Counted from the stretch's first letter, positions 1-9,545 are shown. The stretch is 64,000 bases of DNA from Hyphomicrobiaceae bacterium (GCA_022842785.1 JALHOW010000001.1:620001-684000), one strand, 5' to 3'. The notes: a model not told the origin generated them from the letters alone. Translations and numbers: made by a program.

Positions 1-1
1 T

Positions 2-1240
2 GTTCTCGCCGCGGCAGAGCGCTGGGGGGCGGGTGCAGAAGCGACCGCGTGGGGTAGTGGCGCAAGTCTTCCGGCGCCTTCCGCGGCATTTGCAAACGCC
101 TATCTGATCCACTGCCTCGAATACGACTGCATCCACGAACGCGCCGTGATGCACCCGATGGCAACGCTGCTCCCGGCGCTCCTCGCGTGGTGCGAGAGGG
201 CCGCTTGGAATGGCCGGCATATCGACGGTAAACGCTTTCTCAACGCGATCGTCGTCGGCGTGGATGTCTCCGGTCTACTTGGCTCGGCGGCGACGTCGGG
301 CCTTCGCTTCTTCCGTCCTGCCACGGCTGGCGGTTTCGGTGCGACAGCGGCGATCGCAAGTGCCGCCGGCCTGGACGAGGCCCAGGTGAGAAATGCGCTC
401 GCTGTCCATTGCGGACAAGTCTCCGGCACCATGCAAGCCCATGTCGAAGGCTCTCCCACGCTTGGGCTTCAGATCGGCTTCAATGCACGTGCCGCAGTCA
501 TGGCGCATGACCTCGTCGACGCGGGTTTAACTGGTCCTCGCGATTTCCTCAGCGGGTCATTCGGATATTTTGCCTTGTTCGAGAACGGGTCCTTCGATCC
601 CACCGTCATCGAGCGCGAACTCGGTCGAGTTCGGCAGATCACGCAGCTATCTCACAAGCCATTTCCAAGCGGCCGCTTGAGCCATGCGGGTGTCGACGGA
701 TTGCGTCAGCTCATGGCCAAACACGGCTTTCCGGCGGACGCCATCGCGGATGTCCAGGTCCAGGTGCCGCCACTCGTGATGCGGTTGATGGGGCGCCCGG
801 TCATCGAGAACCCGACATCCAACCACGCCAAGCTTTGCCTCCCGTTCGTCATGGGTACATTCTTGGCACGTGGCCGTGTCGACGTGCCGGACTTTGGCTC
901 GTCCAGAATGCTAAACGATCCGGCGGTGCACGCGTTCGCGTCGCGTATTCGCCTCGTGGCCGATGACAACAAGGACGAAAACGCTATCGCGCCGCAGCGC
1001 GTCGTCGTGAAGCTCACCAACGGCATCGAGCGCGCCATCACTATCCGTGCGATTTATGGGCATCCGGACGCCGCGCTGACCGAGGCAGAAAACCTGGATA
1101 AGTTCTCGCGTAATTGCGTCTTTGCCCAGCCGCCGCTCGCACCAGAATTGCGAGACCGGACAATTGACCTTGTCGCCAATTTGGAACAGGTGGAAGATGT
1201 CTCACAACTGTCCAGCTTGTTCGTACCGCCCCGTGGCTGA
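2..1240 (+). CDS. MmgE/PrpD family protein, 5' end outside window
   Basis: The reading frame is open from base 2 and contains NAYLIHCLEYDCIHER well before the first in-window ATG at 146, so the gene begins upstream of the window and only its last 412 or so codons are visible. MmgE/PrpD proteins share the 2-methylcitrate dehydratase fold, but many members act on other substrates or have none assigned. The segment from HPMATLLPALLAWCERAAW through the stop at 1240 follows the family pattern of an all-helical core followed by a smaller lid domain. A second, intact paralogue lies at 58108-59466. The gene is followed by a small barrel-fold protein and a TRAP transporter on the same strand, so it probably belongs to that catabolic cassette. 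The substrate is unknown. Confidence 0.85.
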   Translation, partial: VLAAAERWGAGAEATAWGSGASLPAPSAAFANAYLIHCLEYDCIHERAVMHPMATLLPALLAWCERAAWNGRHIDGKRFLNAIVVGVDVSGLLGSAATSGLRFFRPATAGGFGATAAIASAAGLDEAQVRNALAVHCGQVSGTMQAHVEGSPTLGLQIGFNARAAVMAHDLVDAGLTGPRDFLSGSFGYFALFENGSFDPTVIERELGRVRQITQLSHKPFPSGRLSHAGVDGLRQLMAKHGFPADAIADVQVQVPPLVMRLMGRPVIENPTSNHAKLCLPFVMGTFLARGRVDVPDFGSSRMLNDPAVHAFASRIRLVADDNKDENAIAPQRVVVKLTNGIERAITIRAIYGHPDAALTEAENLDKFSRNCVFAQPPLAPELRDRTIDLVANLEQVEDVSQLSSLFVPPRG

Positions 1241-1380
1241 CGCGTGGCTGCTCAACAGATTCAGCCGAGCTTCCAGAGCCGATTGAGCTGGATGCCCGCG
1301 CAAGGAATGTTATGAAACAACTTGAGATCGTGCCGGCGCCCCGATCGGCGCGCGTGTAGAAGAAAAGGAGGTGCTTTGAA

Positions 1381-2034
1381 ATGCCTTTGGCCGGAAAGGG
1401 AATGCTGGTTACCTGGATGGACGTCGATCCTGCCGAAGAGGCTGATTACAATCAGTGGTACGATCGCGAACATCTTGCGGAGCGCGTAGGCATCGATGGC
1501 TTCCTCGAAGCGCGCCGCTGGATCGCCGACAAGGCGCCGACCAAGTATTTCTGCACGTATTCGACCGACACCTTCGAAGCTCTGAGCAGCCCCGCCTATA
1601 AGAAGGTGCTCGCAAACCAGACTGATTGGTCAAGAAAACACATCTCGCGCTTCCGCAATCCAGGTCGCGTCGTCGGCCGCATCAGTCTCAGCCGTGGCGT
1701 TGGACGTGGCGGCGTTCTCGGCGTCGTGTGCTTGCGTCCAGACGCCGCTTCATACGATGCGACACGGGCCAAGCTGAATGACCTTCTCGATCCCGGCACA
1801 CTTGCTGGCATCATCTCAATGCACCTCATCGAGAGCGACGCGAAGCTCTCGCAGAATCTGACCAATCCTGATGCCCCCAATCCAGGTGCTGCAGACTGGT
1901 ACGTGCTCATCGATGGAACCGAGCTGTCCGCAGTGTCTGATCTCATCGCCACGCGCTTCAAGGGTCTCGACGTTCCTGTGATTTCGACGGCGACCTACCG
2001 GCTGATGTGGGATCTCGCGAGATCAGATCTTTGA
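1381..2034 (+). CDS. Dimeric alpha-beta barrel (EthD/DUF4286-like) protein
   Basis: This 217-residue soluble protein starts at an ATG preceded by a nearly perfect Shine-Dalgarno, AAGGAGGTG at 1365-1373. Two similar halves are suggested. The first has the signature MLVTWMDVDPAEEADYNQWY followed by an HLAERVGIDGF segment, and the second has the related DWYVLIDG near residue 175. The pattern of a W/Y-x-D strand, then NQWYD and EH, is typical of ferredoxin-like dimeric barrel proteins that often sit next to catabolic genes. No signal peptide is seen. It lies between a PrpD-like gene and a TRAP transporter, so a role in the breakdown of the imported compound is plausible. I cannot name a reaction. 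Confidence 0.65.
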   Translation: MPLAGKGMLVTWMDVDPAEEADYNQWYDREHLAERVGIDGFLEARRWIADKAPTKYFCTYSTDTFEALSSPAYKKVLANQTDWSRKHISRFRNPGRVVGRISLSRGVGRGGVLGVVCLRPDAASYDATRAKLNDLLDPGTLAGIISMHLIESDAKLSQNLTNPDAPNPGAADWYVLIDGTELSAVSDLIATRFKGLDVPVISTATYRLMWDLARSDL

Positions 2035-2090
2035 TCATAGCGCGCACGCTGTCGCGCCCGAAACTTCAACTCTCAACTTTAGAGGAAGCG

Positions 2091-3071
2091 ATGTCTCCCA
2101 AGCTCAAGTCCCTTCTCGTTCTCGGCGGCTTTACAGCAGCACTGTTTGCAAGCACGGCCGCACAGGCGCAGAAGTGGAACATGCCGGTCCGCTCCAATGA
2201 GCGGAATTACTTCACGCGCAACATCATCCAGTTCTCCGAAGACGTGAAAAAGAGAACTGACGGCAAGCTGGAGATCGTAGTTCACCCTGAGGACTCGCTG
2301 ACTAAGCAGCCCGAGGTGAAGCGTGCCGTGCAGACTGGTCAGGTGCAGATCGGTGAACTGCTCATGTCGATGCACTCGAATGAGAGCCCGATTTTCGGCG
2401 TTGACTCCATCCCCTTCCTGTCCACGAATGCCAAAGACAACCAGAAGCTCTTGAGCATCGTTCGCCCCTACATCGAGGCGCGTCTCAAGTCGCAGAACAT
2501 CCGCCTCCTGTTCGTCGTGCCGTGGCCGGCGAACTCGTTCTATTCCGGCAAAGAGATCGCCTCGACGAGCGACTTCAAGGGCGTCAAGTTCCGTGCCTTC
2601 AATCCGGTTACCGGCCGTCTCGCCGAACTCATGGGCGCTGTCCCCGTGACTGTACAGCAGGCCGAGGTCCCGCAGGCGTTCTCGACGGGTGTCATCCAGG
2701 CGATGATCACGTCGCCGGCAACGGGCGTCGATACGCAGGCCTGGGATTTCGTAAAGTACTTCTATGAAGTGAAGGCGATGTCGCCGTGGAACATCGTCAT
2801 CGTCAATGAGCGCTTCTTCGACCGGCTCGACAAGAAAGCGCAGGATGAGCTCCTCGCCGCCGCCAAGGCAGCGGAAGAGCGCGGTTGGCAGCTTGCGACG
2901 GACGAGACCGGCAAGCTCATCGACACGCTCAAGACAAAGGGCATGACTGTGCGCGAGCCGTCCGCTCCTCTGATGGGCGAGCTTAAGAAAATCGGCGACC
3001 AGCTCGTGCAGGAGTGGGTGAAGAGCGCCGGCGCCGACGGCGAGAAGATCATGAGCGCCTACTCCAAATAA
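2091..3071 (+). CDS. dctP: TRAP transporter substrate-binding protein (DctP family)
   Basis: The protein is a periplasmic solute receptor for a sodium- or proton-coupled TRAP importer, 326 residues long. The first 26 residues form a Sec signal peptide with a hydrophobic core and an AQA cleavage site before QKWNMPV. The mature part shows the DctP pattern: FSEDVKKRTDGKLEIVVHP early on, then DFKGVKFRAFNPVTGRLAELMGAVPVT around the ligand-binding arginine, and an AFSTGVIQA segment. The open frame extends to 2007, but ATG 2091 is preferred because it directly precedes the signal peptide and follows AGAGGAAG at 2081-2088. The genes for the two membrane subunits follow at once, with a 9-base gap to dctQ. 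The substrate is unknown; neighbouring amidase and hydrolase genes hint at an acid or amide. Confidence 0.9.
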   Translation: MSPKLKSLLVLGGFTAALFASTAAQAQKWNMPVRSNERNYFTRNIIQFSEDVKKRTDGKLEIVVHPEDSLTKQPEVKRAVQTGQVQIGELLMSMHSNESPIFGVDSIPFLSTNAKDNQKLLSIVRPYIEARLKSQNIRLLFVVPWPANSFYSGKEIASTSDFKGVKFRAFNPVTGRLAELMGAVPVTVQQAEVPQAFSTGVIQAMITSPATGVDTQAWDFVKYFYEVKAMSPWNIVIVNERFFDRLDKKAQDELLAAAKAAEERGWQLATDETGKLIDTLKTKGMTVREPSAPLMGELKKIGDQLVQEWVKSAGADGEKIMSAYSK

Positions 3072-3080
3072 GAGAAGACC

Positions 3081-3596
3081 ATGACGGCTTTTCTGAACAA
3101 GCTCTACGCGGCGGGGGCCATCCTCGCCGCGATCTGCATGATCCTGATCGCTGTGCTGACTTTGGTACAGATCCTTGGGCGGCTTTTCGGCGTCCAAGTG
3201 ATCGATGCCGGCGAGATTGCCGGATATGCCATGGCAGGGTCCATATTCCTGGCGCTGGCTCAGACGCTCCGCACCGGTGGGCACATCCGCGTCAATCTGC
3301 TGCTGACGCGCCTCAAGGGACGCACGCGACGAACATTTGAGTTCATCTGCTTGGCCGTCGCGCTTTGCCTCGCGGTGATGTTCGCAATCTTCTCCGTGAA
3401 GATGACAATGGACTCGTATGCGTTCAACGACGTCTCGACGGGGATGATGCCTGTTCCGCTTTGGATCCCTCAGCTGACGATGGCGTTCGGTTCGATCCTC
3501 TTCGCGATCGTCCTGATCCACGAGCTTGTCACCATGTTACGCGGCGAACAGCCGGGCTATCTCGCTGCAGAAAGCTCCGAAGGTTTCTCCGAATAG
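3081..3596 (+). CDS. dctQ: TRAP transporter small permease (DctQ family)
   Basis: This 171-residue membrane protein has the four hydrophobic helices expected of the small TRAP subunit: roughly residues 10-32, 45-65, 88-108 and 125-150. The conserved DctQ features are visible, including QILGRLFGVQVIDAGEIAGYAMAG in the first half and RTGGHIRVNLLLTRL in the loop. It partners with DctM to form the membrane complex that accepts substrate from DctP. The gene follows dctP by 9 bases and precedes dctM by 10 bases, so the three are surely co-transcribed. Confidence 0.88.
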   Translation: MTAFLNKLYAAGAILAAICMILIAVLTLVQILGRLFGVQVIDAGEIAGYAMAGSIFLALAQTLRTGGHIRVNLLLTRLKGRTRRTFEFICLAVALCLAVMFAIFSVKMTMDSYAFNDVSTGMMPVPLWIPQLTMAFGSILFAIVLIHELVTMLRGEQPGYLAAESSEGFSE

Positions 3597-3606
3597 GTTT
3601 GCTCGT

Positions 3607-4914
3607 ATGGATCCCCTTTACTACAGCCCCATCCTGATCGTCGCCTTGCTGCTTCTGCTCGGCGGCGGCATCTGGATCGCCATCTCCCTGATGGGCGTCG
3701 CCGTCATAGCCATCATGTTCTTTGCTGATGCCCCGCTGGATCTGGTGATGCCGTCTTCCATCTGGAGCTCAGTGAGCAGCTGGACGCTGACAGCGCTGCC
3801 ACTCTTCATCTGGATGGGTGAGATTCTCTTCCGCACGCGACTGGCCGATGACTTGTTCAACGGGCTCGCGCCCTGGGTGAACCGACTCCCTGGCCGCCTG
3901 CTGCATGTGAACGTCATTGGCTGCGGCATCTTCGCCGCGGTCAGCGGATCATCAGCAGCCACCGCGGCGACGGTCGGACAGATGTCGCTGCCGGAGCTGA
4001 AGCGGCGAGGCTATCCGGAATCCATCAGCATCGGTTCGCTCGCCGCCTCGGGCACGTTGGGACTTCTGATTCCACCATCGATCATCATGATCGTCTATGG
4101 CGTATCGGCAAACGTCTCGATCGCGCGTCTCTTCCTGGCGGGCATCCTTCCGGGGCTGCTCGTCATCGGGCTGTTCATGACCTACATCGCCGTATGGGCG
4201 CTGCTCAACAAGAGCAAAATGCCGCCCCCGGATGCAGGCTTGAGCTTCGTCGAGAAATTCAGCCGACTGCGTCTACTGCTACCGACCGTGTTGTTGATCA
4301 TGGCGGTGATCGGCTCGATCTATGGAGGTCTGGCGACCGCAACGGAAGCGGCAACGCTCGGTGTCGTCGGCTCTCTCGCCATTGCGATGTTCTCGGGGAG
4401 TTTGACCTGGGAGAATTTCAAGGCGAGCCTTTACGGCGCGACGCGTACCTCGTGCATGATTGGCTTCATCATTGCCGCAGCGGCCTTCCTGTCCGTGGTC
4501 ATGGGCTATGCCGGCATTCCCCGCGCGCTCGCCGCGTGGATCGGCACGATGAACCTGTCGGCCTATCAGCTGATCTTCGCCCTGACGATTTTGTATCTGA
4601 TCCTCGGCTGTTTCCTCGACGGCATCTCCATGGTCGTTCTGACCACGGCGATCATCATGCCGATGGTCGAGGCCGCACATATCGATCTGATCTGGTTCGG
4701 CATCTTCATTGTTCTGGTCGTCGAAATCGCGCAGCTGACCCCGCCAGTCGGATTCAACCTGTTCGTCGTCCAGGGATTGACGGGCCGCGACATCCTCTAT
4801 GTCGCGAAGTCCGTGTTGCCGTTCTTCATTCTGCTTTGCGTCGCGATTGTCATTATGACGATGTATCCCGAGATCGCGACTTGGCTGCCGACGACGATGT
4901 TCACCGCGCGCTGA
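3607..4914 (+). CDS. dctM: TRAP transporter large permease (DctM family)
   Basis: This 435-residue polytopic protein is the transport subunit of the TRAP system. It carries the DctM hallmarks: FIWMGEILFRTRLADDLF near the start, the AAVSGSSAATAATVG segment in the first inverted half, LIPPSIIMIVYGV, and in the second half LGCFLDGISMVVLTTAIIMP and LTPPVGFNLFVVQG. The frame is open back to 3526 inside dctQ, but ATG 3607 gives the normal N-terminus (MDPLYYSPILIVALLLLL). It is the last transporter subunit before the amidase at 4959. Confidence 0.9.
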   Translation: MDPLYYSPILIVALLLLLGGGIWIAISLMGVAVIAIMFFADAPLDLVMPSSIWSSVSSWTLTALPLFIWMGEILFRTRLADDLFNGLAPWVNRLPGRLLHVNVIGCGIFAAVSGSSAATAATVGQMSLPELKRRGYPESISIGSLAASGTLGLLIPPSIIMIVYGVSANVSIARLFLAGILPGLLVIGLFMTYIAVWALLNKSKMPPPDAGLSFVEKFSRLRLLLPTVLLIMAVIGSIYGGLATATEAATLGVVGSLAIAMFSGSLTWENFKASLYGATRTSCMIGFIIAAAAFLSVVMGYAGIPRALAAWIGTMNLSAYQLIFALTILYLILGCFLDGISMVVLTTAIIMPMVEAAHIDLIWFGIFIVLVVEIAQLTPPVGFNLFVVQGLTGRDILYVAKSVLPFFILLCVAIVIMTMYPEIATWLPTTMFTAR

Positions 4915-4958
4915 GCATCGGGCCGATCTTTGACTTTCGACAAGGTACAGAAGCCATC

Positions 4959-6353
4959 ATGTCCCGACACGACCTGACATCTCTCCCTGTCCACAAGCTC
5001 GCAACCGAAATCGCCGCAAGGCGCATTTCTCCGGTCGATGTAGTGGAAGCCTATCTTGCGCGCATCACGGCCAGAGAGTCGAAACTACAGGCCTTCGTCG
5101 AAGTCTACGCGGATGACGCGCGCCTAGCAGCGCGCGCCGCCGATGAGGCCATCCGTTCCGGCCATGCAGTAGGGCCGCTGCATGGCGTTCCCATCGGCGT
5201 GAAGGACTTGGTCGAAATCGAAGGTCGCGTGACGACCGGCGGCACGCAAGCATGGCGCACCCGTAAGTCCCAGCACACAGCGACCCTCGCGCAGCGCTTG
5301 CTCGCGCAAGGCATGATCGTGCTCGGGAAAACGCACACGGTCGAGTTCGCCATGGGCGGTTGGGGCACCAATACGCACCTTGGCACGCCATGGAACCCAT
5401 GGGACCTGAACCGGAAGCGCACGCCAGGCGGCTCGAGCAGCGGCTCCGGCGTTGCCGTTGCGTCGGGTCTCGCGCCTTGGGCGATCGGGACGGACACGGG
5501 CGGGTCGGTCCGCCTGCCCGCATCCTGGTGCGGCATCACCGGGCTCAAGACGACCATCGGACGCATCAGCACCTACGGCGTGCTGCCGCTCAGCCCAACA
5601 CTCGACACACCTGGCCCGATGGCGCGGAACGTCGAGGATGCGGCTCTGCTGTACACCGTCATGCACGGCGCGGATCCCCTCGACCCTCTTACGCTCGGCC
5701 TGCCGTACACCGATCCGATGCCGCATCTGAAGCGCGGCGTTCGCGGCTTGCGCCTCGCGCGTATGTCCGAAGGTGAGCGCAAATTCGCGTCGGCAGATGT
5801 GCTCGCCGCCTACGATGCAGCGCTCGTTGAGCTGGAGCGTCTCGGCGCCGAGATCGTGGACGCAAAGCTGCCGTTCGGATTTGCCGACGTGGCGGCGCTC
5901 AACATGCGCATTATGCAGGCCGAGAGCTACACCCTGCTGCATGAGCTGATCGACGACGAGAAATCACCGCTCGATCCGCATGTGCGGCCGCGTGTTGCCG
6001 CAGGGCGCAGCATCACGGCACAGGCCTACATCGAGGCTCTGTACCAGCGGCAAGCCATGAAGAAAGCATTCATGGCGGCGCTGGACGGCATCGATGCCCT
6101 GCTGACACCGACGACCATGACCACCGCCGTGCCGCTCGACGAGGTCGACCAGACAGGTGCGCCTGCGCACTACACGCGCTTTGGAAATTTCCTGGAGTTG
6201 TGCGGACTGGCTCTGCCGAACGGATTCGATGGCGGCGGTCTTCCGACGTCGCTCCAGATCGTCTGTCGCCCCTACGATGAAGCGACGGCGCTTCGCATCG
6301 GCTGGGCCTATCAGGACGCGACCGACTGGCATCTCCGCCGGCCTGCAGAATAG
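4959..6353 (+). CDS. Amidase signature family hydrolase
   Basis: Amidase-signature enzymes hydrolyse amide C-N bonds with a Ser-cisSer-Lys triad. All three are visible in this 464-residue protein: Lys82 in HGVPIGVKDLVE, the cis-serine in TPGGSSSGSG around residues 159-160, and the nucleophile Ser183 in DTGGSVRLPASWCG. The frame is open upstream to 4194 inside dctM, but ATG 4959 gives the usual family length and N-terminus (LTSLPVHKLATEIAARRISP). No signal peptide is seen, so it acts in the cytoplasm. It follows a TRAP transporter, which suggests it acts on the imported amide or a related compound. A second TRAP-amidase unit lies at 39444-44066. Annotation as GatA is unlikely because no gatB or gatC partner is present. 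Confidence 0.9.
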   Translation: MSRHDLTSLPVHKLATEIAARRISPVDVVEAYLARITARESKLQAFVEVYADDARLAARAADEAIRSGHAVGPLHGVPIGVKDLVEIEGRVTTGGTQAWRTRKSQHTATLAQRLLAQGMIVLGKTHTVEFAMGGWGTNTHLGTPWNPWDLNRKRTPGGSSSGSGVAVASGLAPWAIGTDTGGSVRLPASWCGITGLKTTIGRISTYGVLPLSPTLDTPGPMARNVEDAALLYTVMHGADPLDPLTLGLPYTDPMPHLKRGVRGLRLARMSEGERKFASADVLAAYDAALVELERLGAEIVDAKLPFGFADVAALNMRIMQAESYTLLHELIDDEKSPLDPHVRPRVAAGRSITAQAYIEALYQRQAMKKAFMAALDGIDALLTPTTMTTAVPLDEVDQTGAPAHYTRFGNFLELCGLALPNGFDGGGLPTSLQIVCRPYDEATALRIGWAYQDATDWHLRRPAE

Positions 6354-6373
6354 ATTACCGGAACGAAGCGATC

Positions 6374-7213
6374 ATGAATGCTCTGGAACAGTTCGTCGCC
6401 CTCGGCGAGCGGCGTTATCGCGTAGAACGGCCGTGGGGCAAGTTGCCGGCCTATCTCAGCTTCACCGGGATCGCTGACGTGACGGCATTGCCCTCAGGCA
6501 AGATAGCCGTTCTGCGACGCGCCGACCCTGCGGTTCTTGTCTTCGCCGCCGATGGACCGCTGGTGCACCGCTGGTCGATGCCGGACGTGGTCGCGGGGCA
6601 CTACATCCGCGCCTCGGCGAGCGGGAAAATTTTCCTGACCGACTTCGATGGGCATCGCATCTTCATTTTGGATGGCGACGGTCGTTGCGAGCAGATACTC
6701 GGCAAGCGCGACCAACCGAAATTCGGTGCGCCCTTCAGCCATCCGGCCGACGCCGTCGAAGCGCCGGACGGAGAGATCTTCGTGGCGGACGGATACGGGA
6801 ACTCCAACATACATCGTTTTGCACGCGATGGAACGCTGCTTGCCACCTGGGGCAAACCCGGCAAGGGGCGGCTCGAATTCAGCACGCCTCATGCGGTAGC
6901 CTTTGATCGTGCTGGCCGCCTGCTTGTTTGCGACCGCGAGAATAATAGGGTGCAGATCCTCGATCGCTCGGGGCAGTGGCTCGGCGAACTGGATGGGCTC
7001 TATAAACCCATGGCGGTCGAGCCAATGCCCGACGGCGGTGTCTTGGTCACCGATCATACGCCGCGGCTCTCCCTGTTTTCGGCTGACGGCAAGCTGGTCG
7101 GCCGATGCAGAACGTTCGGCACCGTGGGGCACGGTCTCGCACTCGCGCCGGACGGCTCTATTTTCGTCGCCGAGATGGGACCCGACATGCTGACCCGCCT
7201 TGCCCCCGTGTGA
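6374..7213 (+). CDS. NHL-repeat beta-propeller protein
   Basis: This 279-residue protein consists of repeated NHL/SMP-30-like blades. Examples are FSHPADAVEAPDGEIFVADGYG, FSTPHAVAFDRAGRLLVCDRENNRVQ and GHGLALAPDGSIFVAEMG, each with the strand pattern of a six-bladed propeller. NRVQILDRSGQWLG is a classic NHL blade end. There is no signal peptide. In bacteria such proteins include peptidyl-alpha-hydroxyglycine lyase-like and lactonase-like enzymes, but the sequence does not decide. It sits between the amidase and an alpha/beta hydrolase on one strand, 20 bases after the amidase, so a lactonase or lyase step in the same pathway is a reasonable guess. Confidence 0.75.
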   Translation: MNALEQFVALGERRYRVERPWGKLPAYLSFTGIADVTALPSGKIAVLRRADPAVLVFAADGPLVHRWSMPDVVAGHYIRASASGKIFLTDFDGHRIFILDGDGRCEQILGKRDQPKFGAPFSHPADAVEAPDGEIFVADGYGNSNIHRFARDGTLLATWGKPGKGRLEFSTPHAVAFDRAGRLLVCDRENNRVQILDRSGQWLGELDGLYKPMAVEPMPDGGVLVTDHTPRLSLFSADGKLVGRCRTFGTVGHGLALAPDGSIFVAEMGPDMLTRLAPV

Positions 7214-7266
7214 CCCTCGCCTGAGAGACGGACGCAAGCGGGCAACGAGATAATAGGAACAAAGCA

Positions 7267-8148
7267 ATGGCTTTCGTGACGACGACCGATGGCGTGAAGC
7301 TCAACGTCGAGGAAACGGGCGAGGGAACACCGCTCTTATTCGTCCACGAATTCGCAGGCGATCAGCGCAGCTGGGAAACCCAGGTGCGCCATTTTTCGCG
7401 GCGCTATCGCTGCATCACTTTCAACGCACGCGGCTACGCGCCCTCCGATGTGCCCCACGAGATCGAGAAATATTCGCAACGTCGCGCGGTCGACGACATT
7501 CGCGACGTTCTCGATGGCTTGAACATCGACAGCGCTCATGTCGTCGGCTTGTCGATGGGTGGCTTCTCCGCGTTGCACTTCGCGGCTGCTTACGCATCGC
7601 GCGTTAAGTCACTCGTTGTCGCAGGTGTTGGCTACGGCTCGGAAAAGCATCTGGAGAGCGTCTTCCGCGAGGCGGCGCAGCAAGCTGCCCGCCAGTTCGA
7701 GACGCTCGGTTGCGCAGAGTTCTCCCACATCTACTGCTCGGCGGCGGCTCGCATTCCGCTCCTGCTGAAGGACCCGCGTGGATGGGAGGAGTTCCGCCGC
7801 ATGATGGGCGAGCACGATTCCAAAGGCGCCGCGCTCACCATGCGCGGTGTGCAGGGTCAGCGTCCCTCGATCTATGATCTCGAGGAGCCGCTTAGTCGGC
7901 TCGATGTCCCCGTTCTCATTGTATCGGGCGACGAAGATGACCACTGTCTCCAACCGGCGCTTTTCATGAAGCGCACCATTCCAGCGAGTGGCTTGGCGAT
8001 CCTGCCGAAGACCGGTCACACACTCAATCTCGAGGAGCCGGCCATGTTCAATGCATTGGTGGCCGATTTTCTGGCTCAGGTCGAGCAAGCCGCTTGGCGC
8101 CCCCGGGATCCGCGATCGAACCCGGCAGAGATCGTGAAGACCAGCTGA
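7267..8148 (+). CDS. Alpha/beta hydrolase
   Basis: The 293-residue protein has the alpha/beta-hydrolase fold. The nucleophile elbow is GLSMGG with Ser96. The oxyanion region is LLFVHEFAGDQRSW. The acid is in VSGDEDDHC near residue 222-225, and the catalytic histidine is His251 in KTGHTLNLEEP. This arrangement matches carboxylesterase and enol-lactone hydrolase subfamilies; the exact substrate cannot be told. The gene is the last one of the left-hand catabolic cassette. It is separated from the NHL-repeat gene by about 50 bases and followed by a long stretch without clear genes. Confidence 0.85.
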   Translation: MAFVTTTDGVKLNVEETGEGTPLLFVHEFAGDQRSWETQVRHFSRRYRCITFNARGYAPSDVPHEIEKYSQRRAVDDIRDVLDGLNIDSAHVVGLSMGGFSALHFAAAYASRVKSLVVAGVGYGSEKHLESVFREAAQQAARQFETLGCAEFSHIYCSAAARIPLLLKDPRGWEEFRRMMGEHDSKGAALTMRGVQGQRPSIYDLEEPLSRLDVPVLIVSGDEDDHCLQPALFMKRTIPASGLAILPKTGHTLNLEEPAMFNALVADFLAQVEQAAWRPRDPRSNPAEIVKTS

Positions 8149-8819
8149 GCGACTTTAATTCTTCAAAGATGTGAGATTGAGTCACACCACGGCATTGCGT
8201 CGGGGAACCACGATGCGCTGAGCTTCGGTACGCGCTTCTGCCTCTTGGAGCGTTCGCAGCCGGCATCATCGCCGACGCCCACGCCATGGGCCGATTCGGC
8301 ATATCGCGACGTACCTTTCAACATGATCATCAAGGCGTGCTCGTAGCCACTATATTGGCAGGTCGAGATTGCAAAGTCCGGGACGGCTGTTCCTGAACGT
8401 CGCGTCAGAAGACAATGTCCGCTTGTCGTGTTGGTGCAGCCGCGGCTCGGAGATCATGGCAACCGCGACCGGATGATAAAGCGATGACCGCTTTCTCTGC
8501 AGAGCGTGGCCTGATGGCACAATCGCGCCATTCAAAGCACTGAGACAGCCAGAGATCTCGATCCGCGTCGTATGCCATACGACCCGGCAGAGTATCGAAC
8601 AGCTTCGCGACATCGTCGAGCGCCGAGCACGGCACCGAGATGGGCCATCGGCAGTGCGGGGCGCTGGAGTTTCCACAGCTGATTGCGCACGCGGTGATCT
8701 CCCGTGCATCCACGTGAAACCACTTGAAACATGTGTCCTTCTGCGTGCGTTCAAAGCACTCTCGACGCCTTCGCGCGCCTCCGCAATCTTCACTATGAGT
8801 CGAGTGAATGAGAGGAGCA
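8149..8819 (+). other. Stretch without a supportable gene
   Basis: About 670 bases lie between the alpha/beta hydrolase and a frameshifted membrane-protein relic. Short open frames exist on both strands, but none has a convincing start, ribosome-binding site or recognisable domain. Together with the relic that follows, the stretch looks like decayed sequence. I see no repeat or RNA gene in it. Confidence 0.5.
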
Positions 8820-9368
8820 TGAAGCTGACCTGGGGCGGGACATTGCTCGTTCTCGGCGCCTTTGCCGCGACGTTTGCGGTCGCGACGCCGTATCGGTACG
8901 GCGCATTGCTGGACCCGAGCGCGACCATGGCTGTCGGGGGATTGAAGCTAAACTTCCGGGAAGGGGCTGCAGTACTCACTGCTGCACGTGGCGAAGGTAT
9001 GCTTTGTGGCCGCTATCGTCCCGGCGTGGCGCAAGAGCGCCTGGGCCGGAGCCTTACTCTGCGGCCGGTGCGTTCCGCTTGTGATCCTCTCGACGTGGAG
9101 TTTGGTGGCGCTTCTCGCTCTGCAGCGGTCCGAACGCGCGACGGAAGTCCGCGCCGTCATCGAGCGCGCCGACGGACTGCGCACTGAGTTGGAGTCGATC
9201 GGCGCTCGATTGACGCTCGTGGGCTGGAAGCCGCTCGCGGCGGCTGAAGCCGAAAACACGGTCGAGCGCTATGATTGGAGATGGGATGCCACATCAGGTT
9301 GTGCGCCGCCGCTTTACGGTCCAGCGACTAACTCCGCAGCCCCCCAGAAATCGTTCATCACCAGGTGA
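8820..9368 (+). pseudogene. Frameshifted relic of a small membrane protein
   Basis: Two overlapping frames read as two halves of one protein. The first, from ATG 8820, encodes a membrane segment (LTWGGTLLVLGAFAATFAVA) followed by TPYRYGALLDPSATMAVGGL. The second, in another frame from about 8952, resumes with a second hydrophobic stretch (AGALLCGRCVPLVILSTWSL, then VALLALQ), a helical charged region (RATEVRAVIERADGLRTELES) and a late cysteine (SGC). This order, of membrane helices then a coiled-coil-like tail, resembles a family of hypothetical proteins I associate with rhizobial mobile regions. That link is from memory and weak. A frameshift near 8940-8950 is the simplest reading. Sequencing error cannot be excluded. 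Confidence 0.4.
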
Positions 9369-9545
9369 CTCGCGCATAAGGAGTTATGTGTAAATAACAC
9401 AACTATAAGTTGCTGTCGGACTCGAATCACGGCTAAATCCCACTCATCGCGCAAGGCTCTTGTGGTGCGTGCGGGGCAGGCCGTGGCGGGGCCTCGATTG
9501 GGCTGAGCGGGTTGGAGCCATCAGTTAACTGAGGGGAACTTGCCT

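Noticed and set aside
2079-3521. Long minus-strand open frame of 480 codons across dctP and dctQ
   Set aside because: It is antisense to two clear TRAP genes, is rich in His, Arg and Asp as frame shadows are in GC-rich DNA, and shows no domain.
4959-6353. GatA subunit of the Asp/Glu-tRNA amidotransferase
   Set aside because: No gatB or gatC nearby, and the gene sits in a transport and catabolic cassette; a general amidase is the safer name.
8350-8979. Minus-strand open frame of 209 codons in the decayed region
   Set aside because: No recognisable domain or ribosome-binding site, and it overlaps the membrane-protein relic, which is the better reading of its right-hand part.
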